This document shows positions 23,954 through 37,715 of a stretch of DNA of 64,000 bases, in pieces. Position 1 is the stretch's first letter. Each line of letters begins with the position of its first letter. The stretch is from Epiperipatus broadwayi (lineage: Eukaryota > Onychophora > Udeonychophora > Euonychophora > Peripatidae), in contig JAQFVV010012575.1 in NCBI GenBank assembly GCA_028023455.1, forward strand, positions 124,001 through 188,000, given 5' to 3'. Position numbers and translations under genes: made by a program. The notes beneath the pieces were generated by a model. It was not told where the DNA came from, made no database searches, and saw only the letters and a list, made by a program, of their open reading frames with translations.

Positions 23954-24275
23954 CACTAATGTGGGCTTTGAATGTTCCATCATCAGATTTTTCAATAAAA
24001 TGGAAAGCTGAAGAGTTGTGGGTTGGAGTAGTTTGAAGCATGTCCTTTAAAGTATGAAGATTGGCTATCTTAATATAAAGCTGAGCACTGATTGTATATA
24101 TGTGTGGAGATGGTGATCTGGACCAACTGATGAGTGCTGGTTTAGCATGAAATACATATATTGGTGATTATTTATCTTTTCACTATGTGTGTGATCAAGT
24201 GAGTCAGCAATATGAGATGGCATGGAGAGTTGAGGGTCATGTGAAAGTCTGAGTTCAAATCCACATACATTACAT
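23954..24275 (+). mobile_element. Dispersed repeat RepB, direct copy 1
   Basis: Runs from CACTAATGTGGGCTTTGAA to GAGTTCAAATCC, which resembles a Pol III B box. TGATCAAGTGAGTC upstream resembles an A box. It is shared with 24449-24750 in the same orientation and with the palindrome at 6604-7047. The boxes suggest a tRNA-related SINE, but conserved sequence on both sides of them leaves the class open. Confidence 0.65.
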
Positions 24276-24448
24276 ATATATATATATATGCTGGTTTTAA
24301 GTCTGTATAGTATATTAATTTACATATTGAAACATAGTGTGTCAAAGGTCTGCCCATCTCTCGCATATCTATGTAAAAATGGATTATTCTCTTGTAGATG
24401 AGGGGTCAGAATGACTAAATGTCAACATGTGTAGGCTGACAACCTTAG

Positions 24449-24747
24449 CACTAATGTGGGTTTTGAACATTCCATCATCAGATTTTTAATGAAATGGAAG
24501 GTTGAAGAGTTGTGGGTTGGAGTAGTTTGAAGCCTGTCCATTAAAGTATGAAAATTGGCTATCTTAATATAAACTGAGAACTGATTTATATATATATATA
24601 TATATATGTGTGGAGGTGGTAATCTAGACCAATTGATGAGTGCTGGTTTAGCACAAAATACTTATATTGGTGGTTGATTTATTTTTTCAACATGTGTGTG
24701 ATCATGTGGGTCAGTGTGAAAGTCTGAGATCGAATCCCATGTATATT

Positions 24748-24750
<3 letters not shown>
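24449..24750 (+). mobile_element. Dispersed repeat RepB, direct copy 2
   Basis: Parallel to 23954-24275: CACTAATGTGGGTTTTGAAC, GAAGAGTTGTGGGTTGGAGT, then a longer internal (TA)n, then GAGATCGAATCCC (B-box-like). It ends in a (CA)n(TA)n tract. The two copies start about 495 bp apart, consistent with a local duplication or two insertions. Confidence 0.65.

Positions 24751-24800
<50 letters not shown>
24748..24800. repeat. (CA)n(TA)n microsatellite
   Basis: Alternating CA followed by TA dinucleotides directly after RepB copy 2, likely the tail of that element. Confidence 0.9.
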
Positions 24801-25326
24801 TTTAAACCTGTATAGTGTATTAATTAACTCATCTAAGGTGAATTAACTTTAAATATCATATAAATTTTAAATCATTTTATCACCTACATTTATTAAAAAT
24901 TTCCTAGAACTATGTGTTGTCTTATAGATAAATAATTGTGGAAGTTTTCCATTGTTGTAGTTTTCAGCTCTTCTGACACATCTATTTTAAGTTACTCAAC
25001 TAAATTCAGATCCCTGTTTGTTTTCATTATAACATTGTATTCAGCTTATGGCACTACACTTGTGTTTGAATCATTTTCTACAAAATTCTAAAAATATCCA
25101 CTAAAGTCTCTTTATTTTTTCTAAATTCTTTTCTAGTGCTTCCATCAGTTCTAAAATTTTCTATAATATCAACATTTTTCTGAAACATTTTTATTCACTG
25201 TTTTTAAAAAAAATTGCCATAATTCTTTCTGCAGATTATGTTATATATTATTGGAATTGAGCAAAGACTATTTATTTCTCCATCCAATCTTCTGTTTTTG
25301 TAATATTTGATCCATTTTCAATAATT
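24801..25326. other. Unassigned A+T-rich DNA
   Basis: No gene or repeat seen. Confidence 0.5.
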
Positions 25327-25420
25327 TTTTTTCCTATGTCATAGCATCGTCCGGGAGGCGAACCCACAACCGTCTGCAAACAACGACTTGCTTAACAAGG
25401 CAGCTGCGATGACCTATAAG
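25327..25420 (-). mobile_element. tRNA-derived SINE, same family as 8145-8261
   Basis: The minus strand reads GGTCATCGCAGCTGCC (A-box region), then TGTGGGTTCGCCTCCCGG (B box and T arm), then GATGCTATGACATAGG, nearly matching the 3' part of the plus-strand copy at 8153. It is preceded on the plus strand by an oligo(T) tract, the A tail. Confidence 0.7.
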
Positions 25421-25901
25421 TATTCTAAGTTTTCAAAAATATTTATTATTTTTAATACTATAGTTTTTTTTTTATTTAATTTAATTTGACTTAATTGTTT
25501 TTTAGCATGAACTCAATAATTTTCCAGTGCAAGTAATTTTTTTTCAAATGCAGACAGAGTTATTTCTCAGCAAAACCTTGATAACAATAGGACAGCTATT
25601 ATTCCAAACGTGGATAATTATTTTACCTTTAGATTTCTTTAATCTCTTAGTTTCCATTTAATGATATATTTAGAAGATGCATTTCTCTTCAAATAATTAA
25701 CATAATAGTTATTTTCTCTTTTAAAATTATTCATTAATTCGGTCTACCTACAAATGTAAAATTATTTACCGTTTGTTCATTTTAATTAAAATTAGACTGA
25801 TTTACCAAAAAAGTACATTTAATAAAATATGAGAAACAATTTGATTTTCTTTTAAAACTGAATATTTAATATTATAGTTAATTATTAGCAGATATCCTTT
25901 T
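25421..25901. other. A+T-rich spacer
   Basis: No gene or repeat seen; ends at the tetranucleotide microsatellite. Confidence 0.5.
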
Positions 25902-26350
<449 letters not shown>

Positions 26351-27012
26351 TACATACGTGACGTAATAGTGATAACGTATTTAAAAAAGAAGGAAAACTA
26401 GATTAAGACTACCAATGAAGAATTCATTTATTATTGCTTCTGGAAACATTAGATTGGTAATCCACAACATCTTCAATAAAAGCACGTATATCTTCAAATT
26501 ATTATTATTAATTATCTATTAAATGTTTTTTAAAAAAAAAAGAAACTAATTTAATTACTAAATTAAATACTGCTTCAAAATTAATTAACTTCTATTAGTT
26601 AAAGAAGTTTGCAAAATGCACGTGCAATTAAGGTTTGTTGACTTTTTATTAAATTAGTAAAATCCTTAACAAACAGTAACAGTAAAAGGAATACCTTTAA
26701 TGTATCAAACTTTATATAGATAAATATTATATATGTTGCATAACTTTTAATTAAAATGTTCTGCCGAAATTAGAATGTCAGTTCACATGCTAATTAAAAA
26801 TAAATTGCATTAAACAAACTATTTGAAAAATGATAATAAAGTAATTACCTTAAATTAGTAAATGCTTGTTATTTATTGTATAAGATTATTTAGTTGACTA
26901 TGTCTTCATTTATTTATAGGATTTTAAGAAAAAGCTTTTTTTTAAAATGCTATATCAAAAATCCATATAAGGTAATCCTTTTTTTAAATATAAAATTAAA
27001 AAAATATACAAA
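26351..27012. other. A+T-rich spacer
   Basis: No gene or repeat seen. Confidence 0.5.
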
Positions 27013-27195
27013 GCAGGAAACCATGGTCAGGGGTTTGGGAAGGGGTTCCTGACAGAGATATTTTAAATGCTTCTCTGGCTAAGTATTTAACACAAAGCTT
27101 GTTGAGGAATTGGCAATCCTCATTGTTTATAACTTACAAGCTTAAGAGAATAAGGTCATGTGATCGACGACTCTTATTTTGACTATTTATTATAC
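27013..27195 (+). mobile_element. RepC, 5'-truncated copy
   Basis: Matches the 3' part of the RepC element at 30029-30424: AAACCATGGTCAGGGGTTTG, GGTTCCTGACAGAGATATT, GAGGAATTGGCAATCCTC, ACTTACAAGCTTAAGAGA and the terminal TTTTGACTATTTAT. The 5' part is missing, as expected for an incompletely reverse-transcribed retroelement. Confidence 0.75.
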
Positions 27196-27842
27196 AATGT
27201 ACTTTATTAAAAATCCTAGGAGATTCTAATGATAACTTTTCTCCAAGCTGCCTGTTAGTAACATACCACTACATGCCAAAACATGGTCTCTATTTTGAAA
27301 TCAGAGTTCATATTATGAACTTTTAGATTATGAGAGAAGTTTTAACAATATATATATATATTTGTAATTATAACAGTAATTCTGGATTTATTCTGAAGAC
27401 CAACCAGGATTATCAAAGTAAACACCAAACAAACAACTGTATTATATTGCACACCATTTCAAATTTAGTTATAGTGTCTATGCAGTGATTTTCATTTAAC
27501 TATGAAATAGAATAAATTACTTCAATTAAATGTTACAAATATATTGTCCGAAAATTTGATTTGACTACTGAAGATTCACCATCTCCATAATATAGCTTGT
27601 CTTAGTTTGATAGAGTGTTTATTAACATAGGATTTTCAAGTTTTTAAACTTTTTATCAGTGCATCCTCATCAACTTCAACAATAATGCAACCTTCCACAA
27701 GTGCAGCAGTTCAGACCATCCTTTTTTATCATTCATGTATTTTGTGAACAACTATCACTATTAAGAAAACTATAGGTATCACATATATGAATCCCTATTT
27801 TTTCACTGCACCAGTTTCCCACAACTTTAAGGAATACCTTAG
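27196..27842. other. Unassigned A+T-rich DNA
   Basis: No gene or repeat that I can support. Confidence 0.5.
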
Positions 27843-27912
27843 TTTTTTTTCTCATGTGTCATATCATCATCCAGGAAGTGAACCCGCTAACCTGGGACAA
27901 CACCTTGGTTCT
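27843..27912 (-). mobile_element. tRNA-derived SINE fragment, same family as 8145-8261
   Basis: The minus strand reads TTGTCCCAGG, then GCGGGTTCACTTCCTGG (B box and T arm), then ATGATATGACACATGAG and an A run. The 3' part and tail match the copy at 8153-8261; the 5' part of the head is missing or diverged. Confidence 0.65.
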
Positions 27913-29889
27913 AAACTAGCATTGAATTTAATTCAAATAATACAGCAATCAGTATTTTTATAGATATCTTTATGCAAAATTTCCAAACCACCCATGCAAA
28001 ATGTTCATATTCTGTTTTACTAGTTTGAATAGATCTCAGAATTTATAGATTTCAATTGTCATACTATTCTGAAGATATGTAACTAATGATAGAATACATT
28101 TAAAATTTTTATAATAGGTTACTTTAAACATACTTATATTTTAGATGCCAGCAAGCAGGTCTATTTTTTTTAAAAAAATAAACATTATTCCTGGATTCCA
28201 TTGTTTATTGATCTATAAATAGGAATGAATTATTTTTTCCCTAAAGCCATCCTAAAATAACTTTTGTCTTTATTGATACTCTTATTCCTGTGATTGAATC
28301 CCACCTAACTCAGATATAAAGCTTAAAGAAAGCTGACCTCAATATCCTATAATTTATTGACTTAAAAGTTTAATTAACACATTAAATCTGTATTATAACA
28401 TCGATGGTTTCCTTTCTTAGTTAATCAAAAAATAAGACTTTTATAAAAATGTAACATCTTTCCCTTTTTGATTATAGGAGTTTCAAATTGGATTTTTTTG
28501 AACAGAATAATAAAAAAGCTTAATAAAATGTTGCCCTGTACTTTTTGAGTAATAAATTGATCATTTTAAATAAAAATTTTAAGTGGCAAAAAAAAAAGAA
28601 AAAAAAAGAAATGAGAAGTAATACACATTAAACAAGAGTGAATATTAATTTACATATTTTACAAATTTGTATTAAAATTTTTTTTAATTGGAAATATATT
28701 TATGCATCGAGTGTGAAATTATTTTACTTAGAATCAAAAGATTCAGTTTATAGTAAAAGATTACAGAGTTAAAGAATTCAGAGAGAGAATGACAAAAAAT
28801 AAATTGTAGTGTATTGATATCTATATGTACCATGTATTATTTAGTGTAATAGTTAAGTGGAAGCCACAAGAGTTAAAAATTTCTGAATTGATTTTGAGAT
28901 GATTAAAATAAATAGTCTCAGTTTGGTCAATTCAATGAAAACATTACACAAACCAAAGATCATTTATTTTTTGAACAACTAATTATATTACAAAGACCAC
29001 ATTATTTAAAAGCATTTATATTGTTTCTAGAATTGAGTGTGGAGACACTATATCAAACTATTTACTTGACTTGGTTGACAGATCAGCTCTGTAAAAGTAG
29101 ATGGTCATGGGAAAATGTATTCCTGAAGTTCTATAGAAACAGATGGACACTTTGTTCAGCAAAGAGTTGTATTGCTGAAAATATATGATGCAATAACTTT
29201 TGTTTTCTATAATAACTTTTACAAATTCAATTTTTGCTTTTTTATTTCTAATTCTGAGTCTTTATATGATTGTTTACTGACAATCAGTTTATTAACATAA
29301 CTATTAATATTTTTTTTCTGATTGTGATTTGTCATAGTGTTAAATCTGTCCATCTTAAAGTTCATGTTAGGTAGATATTTCTGAAAAACAGCAATCTCAT
29401 TTGTACAGACTTTCTCCTTACTTTCTTCAGTTATGTACTGAACTAGCAACTTCAGTTCAACAATATCTCATATTATTATCAAGCCTTCCAAAAAACTACT
29501 TTATATATTGAGTCAATTTCTTATTAATAATTTCTTTACTACTAACCTAAATCATTATTAATAAACTGTTTTCTGAGTTAACTGCTCAATAAAAAGCTAA
29601 TCTATTGCTGAATGTATTGTTTCCCAGAAAATTATTCTACTACCAAGCCTTTATGAAGTTGTTTCATTAATGGTAAACTGCTCACCAAAAATATCATAGA
29701 CCTATGTGTCATTAGGAAATTATTCTACTACTGAGTCAATTGTTATTATAAAAACTTTCTTATTACTGAGTAACTTTTCATTAAAAAGTTATTCTTCTAC
29801 TGAACTAATTGTTCTCCCCCCCCCCAAAAAAAAAAAAACATTGAGTCTATTGCTCACCAAAAAATACTTTGAATACAATTAAAACAAGA
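27913..29889. other. Unassigned A+T-rich DNA with degenerate short repeats
   Basis: Poly-A-rich tract near 28588-28612. At 29500-29860 the phrases CTACTGAG and TCACCAAAAA recur with variable spacing. A C-run/A-run lies at about 29816-29838. Small ORFs, including 29219-29449, have no recognised domain. Confidence 0.5.
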
Positions 29890-31080
29890 GAGCAAAAGTA
29901 AATTATTTACATCACTTAGATTTTACAGATGATGTGGTTGTGCTTTTCAGAGCTTCAGAAAATGTTTCAAAGTATCAAATGAAAATAATAAAATTGGTCT
30001 AAAAATAAATATTAAAACTAATTTGAATTTTATATTGCTAAGACTACTAATATATGGTATGGCTGAAGATCTATCAGCCCCATATAGCTATTTGAGTTGG
30101 ATAGCTGGGTTTGAAGACATGTAGATGTCTGAAAATTTCAGATTTTCCACTCAATAGATAACTATTAGATAAGTGCTTGGATTTGGGTTGGTATTTTTAG
30201 ATCTAGTGTCTGAACCTACCCTGACACCTCTCTGAGGAGTGCCAAAGCACAAAACCATGGTCAGGAGTTTGGGGAGGGGTTCCTGACAGAGATATTTTAA
30301 GTGCTGGCTCTGGTTAAGCATTTATCATAAAGCTTGTAGAGGAATTGGCAATCCTCATTGTTTATAACTTACAAGCTTAAGAGATAGGGTCATGTGATCT
30401 ATGACTCTTACTTTTGACTATTTATAATTTGAATGAAGTTTCTCAGGAGAAGAAAATAAAGATTGATAATCATGAATTAGAAAAACTTAATAATTAAAAA
30501 TATTTTGTCAGATTATTAAGCAGATGGAAACATAATGAATAAAATTAATTATAAAATTGACCTTTATGGAGTGCTTTTGATAAAAATAGCTTAGTTTTAA
30601 AAGAAAATATACCTATGTTTGAAAAAGGTGTGTTTTATCAGTTCTTATTTATGGATCAGAGACTTGACACTTGACTGTAAAGCAATACAAAAACTTTAGA
30701 CCACTCAATAAAGTATGGAAAGATGTATATCAGGAGTAAGGATTGAAAACAAAATACATGGGTGAGAAAACAACACATTACTGAATCATTAAAAAAATTA
30801 AAAGAATGAAGTGGCACTGGGCATGACATATTTCTAGAAGAGATAATAGATGCATATTTAAAATCTTAAAGTGTAATTCATGAGATTGTAAAAGATCTAG
30901 AAAGAAACTCCTTTTGAGATGTATGGATGGAATGAAGAAATGTTCTAGTGTGATATGGAGAAGAGAGGCTAAAGATTGGAGAAAATGGATTAAACTTGGA
31001 GAGACATTCATCCTGCATTGGATTGATAATAATTAAAGATAATGATGATGATGAAGACAAGTTGCTTACCACTTTTTAGA
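29890..31080 (+). pseudogene. RTE-like LINE fragment: RT palm to 3' end, interrupted by RepC
   Basis: The plus strand gives HLDFTDDVVVLFRAS (RT catalytic box, here F.DD) near 29915-29962, KINIKTNL, then after the RepC insertion an ELEKLNN.KYFVRLLSRW block, a YGSET-like motif near 30652, and a C-terminal KDWRKWIKLGETFI stretch near 30972-31013. This order matches RTE-type LINEs, where the DD box is followed by ELE..FKYLG and LLYGSETW blocks. Frameshifts and stops are frequent. The same family, closely similar, occurs on the minus strand at 35990-37096. The 3' end runs into GAT repeats near 31037-31060. Confidence 0.7.
30029..30424 (+). mobile_element. RepC SINE-like element inserted in the RTE-like LINE
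   Basis: A 396-bp insertion flanked by the 10-bp direct repeat TAATTTGAAT (30019-30028 and 30425-30434). Removing it, with one copy of the repeat, rejoins the LINE. Near its 5' end are TGGCTGAAGAT (A-box-like, about 30060) and GGGTTTGAAGAC (B-box-like, about 30107), suggesting a Pol III-transcribed, tRNA-related head. The 3' half matches 27013-27195. No ORF. Confidence 0.75.
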
Positions 31081-34000
31081 AAATAATAAAAGGAGCAATT
31101 ATGTTTTTAATCTGAAAAAATAAAATATGAAAATTAAAATAAGTAGGAAAGTTGAAATTCTTAAATTTTGAAAAATTGAAAAACAATATTAAAGAAATAT
31201 AAAAACAAAAAATGTAATTACTAAGACTGTTATATAAAAGTGAATCCAAAAAAAAAAGGAAATAACCAATTCAGTCATTGTAATGAAAAATGAAAGGAAA
31301 TGTATAGGCTCATGTGTAAACTTGTAAATAATATAGAGTTAGAGAAAATATGATAGCATCCAATTAATACATCCTAAAAATTCAATAAATAAAAATAAAT
31401 TGGCAGTCATTCAAAAATCATATGATGTTTGAACACTTGAAAGTAAAAGAAAAAAGCTGTTTTTTGGGGAATTTTTAGCTCTTGTCTCCATTACTCAATG
31501 TAGATATTATTCAGATGCAGAGCAATTATTTGATGAAAGGTGAAATACTTTGGCTGTTTACTTTTATTGTTATTGTTGTTGTATGAACTTATTTTAATAA
31601 TGCAAAAACTTCTTTTTTTTTACATAAAGAATGCCTAAATATTAGAATTTGTTATCAAAGTTTATAATAAAACTACAAATAAAAAGTGTTAACATAGATT
31701 TATTAAAGTATAAAATATACAAGATCCTATCTCTCAGCAACTGTCACTGGTGTAATCATTTACAGTCTCTATGGAGAAGTGAATATGAAATCATTATTCA
31801 TCGGGACTGCCATTTGGCGATGGTATTTTAAGAAGGTTGTCCTTTTTGTTTTTCTGTTAACCATGATCAAAACAGTATTAAACTATTGATCATGATGATG
31901 ATCAGGTATTTTCGCCATACATATTTAACTCTTTATCTAAATTTTGACTATTATCGCTAATAGTTTGCCACCGTTTGATATTCTTTATTTAGCATTTCAA
32001 ATTTACAACTACATCGTAATGAATACTCTCTTAACATAAAGATGTGTGTTCACTGTATACGTATACTTCGAGATCTTAATTTTAAATATTTATTATAGAT
32101 GTCAAGATTTGCAGCAAAAAACGATTTTTCAATATATTTGACAGAAGAAGGTGTTTTGTTTGAACTTGATTCTATTAAATATGCTGCAGTTCCCTTTTAA
32201 CGCTCTAGGCTGTCTTGTTCGATGTCAATAATTTGACATTAATATTTATTAAATTGTGAAATGTCAAAGCCTGATCCTCTTCTCAGAAATGAGATCAATC
32301 ACAGTACAACTGTCTACAATTTCTTAATTTTTTTAAAAATTTAGGCTTAAATAAATAAAATTAATTTCTACTATTTTTAAATAAAAATTCTTTTTTACTT
32401 TTACCTAAGCTAATAGGAAAAATTAACAACGTTAATTCTGAATATTAATTACTCTTGTGGGCAGCATCGTAGATTAAAAATTAAAATAGGCTATATTATC
32501 AGCAGAGTATATTTTTCTATAAACAATAGTTCATTATATATTGTTGGCAATTAACCGCCATCTATATAGAGCAGGTAGTCAAATAATATTTGAGCGCAAA
32601 ATGGCAGCTTAATTATAAAAAAATTATTCTATTGCCCGATTGAGATTTTTTTAGTTTTTAAATTTTTATTTCATCTTAGACGTAGACCAATCCCGAAACT
32701 GATTCATTGTTTACTTCGACACTCTTACAATTGAATCAAACCCCAATTCACCAGAATTGATTGTACCACCTCGCGCATATCACCTTGGAGTTATTTTTTA
32801 TGTCATGAAGTAGTCTAATCAACTGGGCTTTATCATAAAATAACTCGCTTTATTATAATAACACGGGCACGGGGATGGTATTTAAGGCAGCTATTTTATT
32901 TTTATTTCTTACATCTGCACGTTTAAGTCATCTATCAAAGGCAAGAAAATATTATAACTAAATAGAAAGCATTTGATCACGTCTTGTTTGATTTACCATT
33001 GTTTGTCGCATTTTTAAAACAAATTATTGTATCATCTCAAATTTAGAGACATATAAAAGTATTATCTTACAGGAAAGTTAAACAGACTTTTTCATAATGA
33101 CCAATTGTACTGGTTAAAGAAAGACTTTAGTGCATTTGCCTGCGTTGACCCAAAACTGATATTTAATTGCAATTGAAACTTGAAACTTTTAAGATATCTG
33201 AGAATATCTCAGATGTTCTTAAAATTTATAGCAAAATCATGACCAAACTAACCTGATGTGTAATATTGATCAGGAAATGGGTATCAGTTATTTTTTAACA
33301 ATAAATAAAATCACAGAACAATCTGTTTGATTATTTTCATGCTGATCAGAACATGACTAAGATATGACAATAACATTGTTATTGTAGGTATCATGCACTG
33401 AAAGTTGAACTATGTGATAAACATTTTGGATTGAGATAATTAGGTTGACCACTTTCCCTTAGCTCTAATTGCACTGATTGTGAGATATCAGAGAATACAA
33501 TAACTATAAATAAAGGTGATATTTATTTATTTCAATAAATATTTGAAGAAAATTATTGTATATTTCAATGAGTTAATTATTATCACAGTAATATTATTTC
33601 ATGCCTTCCTTGTAATAATGTCAATTATAGCAACTTATATAAATAGTATTTTGCCTGCTTATAATATTTACATCATGATCTAATGAAATAATTAATGATT
33701 GATTTACCTGTAAGCAAATTATGTTTTGGGGTAAAATAGCTAGCTAATGTGAATATTAATGATAAGTTATTGTTTATTAACTAATGAAATAATTTACTGC
33801 TTGAAAGTTCATAAAAGGTTATAGTGCTGGATGTCTCAGACAGACCTTTTAACTGTGTTACCACCCCATTATATTGCATTAAACCATAAAATAAGTCATT
33901 ATTAAAAAATAAATAAAACTAATAAAAAGTGGAAAATATACATATGAAACAGACACAAATCCTCATTATTAAAGTTTGTTATAAGAATTAAGGTAAATTC

Positions 34001-34200
34001 AGTATAAATATAACTAAAACTTGAGAACAATAAATTCAGCAATTTAATCCATTAATCTACTCCAGAGTCATCTATTGTAAACTTGACTAATCACTGGACA
34101 TCAGATGAAATTTCTCACATTAGTTTCTGTATATTGCCTTTTAATACTCTGTGTAGCACTGAATTTGCAAATTCACAGACATATGAATCAAGTTTTTCAC
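31081..34200. other. Unassigned A+T-rich DNA
   Basis: No gene is supported. 31640-33450 has fewer simple repeats than the flanks and could be unique intronic or intergenic sequence, but it shows no long ORF, splice-bounded exon or RNA that I recognise. Confidence 0.5.
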
Positions 34201-34680
34201 AGAGGCAAAACTCTCCATACAGTAGCGCTACTCAGTGCAAGCCAGAGTAATCATTGGATGCAGGAAGGTTTGTGCACAAAATCTGTATCTAGTGCCTACT
34301 CATCCAATATCCCAGACTAATTTCTAGAGTTTGGTATTCATCAGTGAGCAGCATCCATTGATTACTCTGGCTTGCACCGAGTGGCACTAGTGTATGGAGA
34401 GTTTTGCCTCTCTGAAAAACAGCTTGTGTAAGCATAAAGAATTGTGATCATGTGATGTTTGATGGTTTAACACCAATCCTATCCAATAGGATTATAGTGA
34501 CTGCAGTTATTAAAGAACCAAAGACACCAAAAGTATGGATGCTGAACTGAATTCAGATCTATACAACTATACAAGCAGATGAGCTTAGTTTGAAAACATT
34601 ATTGTGTTTTCATTTTGGACTCAAAGCAGCTTGTGTAAGCATAAAAATGGTAATTATGTGATATGGATCTAGTTGGGGTT
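34201..34680 (+). mobile_element. Dispersed repeat R1 with 61-bp inverted arms
   Basis: The arms 34201-34261 (starting AGAGGCAAAACTCTCCATAC) and 34351-34411 are reverse complements. They are followed by R1-family sequence with TGATCATGTGATGTTTGATG, ACACCAATCCTATCC and AAAGAACCAAAGACACC to about 34680. It belongs to the same family as 8958-9400. Noncoding; the ORF overlapping its left arm is not meaningful. Confidence 0.7.
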
Positions 34681-35989
34681 CTGAATTTTAAGTGCTCAAA
34701 ATATTAGAACCCAAGAAAACTTGCAGGACTATTGCATATATTTGATACTAGATTATCATCTATATGACATATACCAAACGTATACATGCTTTTTGATATA
34801 TAAGACAAAAGTTATAACTAGTGGATTAAAAAAATTATACCTAAATGTAGTAATCTTATGTTTTATAAATTTCTACTTATTAGTTATAAGCCTATGAGAA
34901 GTTCATTAATGTTTATGGTATAAATCTAAAAACTATTGAGATTCTCTGTTAAATTGTAAATAGGAAACTATCATGAATGTCACGGCATATTTATTGTGGA
35001 TTCTACTGTGTAATTGCTCTAACTTGCCACTACCAAAACCTAAAACATTCATATATACAAAAATTTTTTTTTCATGGCAATATTATTTCAATTGCTTACC
35101 AAGCTCTCTGAACATAACCATATCAATTAATCAATTCATGAGGCTTATAGCTTGTCTTTACAGATTAGGAAATATGTTCCAAGTCTCCACTTGTGTTGAT
35201 AAGATGACAAACCGATTTTAAATTTTCAACAACTGTTTTTTTTTATTTTTCTTGAGAATTTACCCCATCTGTATTTAAACAATTTTGATTAAAATTTAAG
35301 GCACAACTTAATCTTTATTTACTTTATGTAAAATGAAAAGTACTAATATAGTAAGTAATCTTCTTGTTTGGAATTTTTTTTTTTTAAGTATGACCCTATT
35401 TATATGATTGTCATGTGATCATCCCCCCCTCACAAATAATTACTGTACTCCTCTTTTTCAGAACTGTATTTTTTCTAATCACTGTTGAATATATTTGTAC
35501 ATCTTTAAAATTAAATTGTATCACAGGTGCACATATATAAGTTTAGGTAAAAAATGTACTATTAACCACAGTTTCGCATATCATGGGAAAAATCAAAAGC
35601 AATAGATATTAGTAAATGATATGTAGAATATGCTTTCAATGAAAATCATTAATACGGCATTCTAGAAGCAAATATCCATGGAGATAATAAGTCATTTGAA
35701 TTCTCTAAGTTTCTAATCAGTGCAAGATATAGCAGTAAGTGATGACACAAAAATGGTGAAAAACTAAATCATTCATTAAGGAGTTGTCATTAAAAATATA
35801 CATATATGGAAAAGGTAAAATGACATGTAATTTATGATGAAATTGACTGCCATTTATATAATAATAATAATAATAATGAAGGGTCAAAAAAAAGGCAATT
35901 AAAGTCATCATAAATAATCCAGATTTTATAATAATGAAGAAATCAATAATATGATTATCAACATATAATTTCAACCATCATCCAGCCCT
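34681..35989. other. Unassigned A+T-rich DNA
   Basis: No supported gene. Small ORFs at 34973-35221 and 35717-35974 lack recognisable motifs. Confidence 0.5.
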
Positions 35990-37469
<1,480 letters not shown>

Positions 37470-37715
37470 GTTTCAAAGCAAAACTTTATTGAGTCTAAAA
37501 GGTTACAGAGTCATATATTGATTTTTTACAAATGAAAAACAAATTACAACTTTCAGTATATAAGTCTTTATCTTTTCTGCATCCTTTTTTTTTCTTCTTG
37601 TTTTTAAATTTGGTCTTCTATCTAGTTCAGTTTATGCTTGCATTTTTTTTTTTTTAAAGTTGGAAAAAATGCTGATGTTGAAAATGTCATCATCTATCTT
37701 ATTGGTCTTTATATT

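Noticed and set aside
30778-31072. Minus-strand Leu/Ser-rich ORFs
   Set aside because: Antisense shadows of the RTE-like LINE C-terminus on the plus strand.
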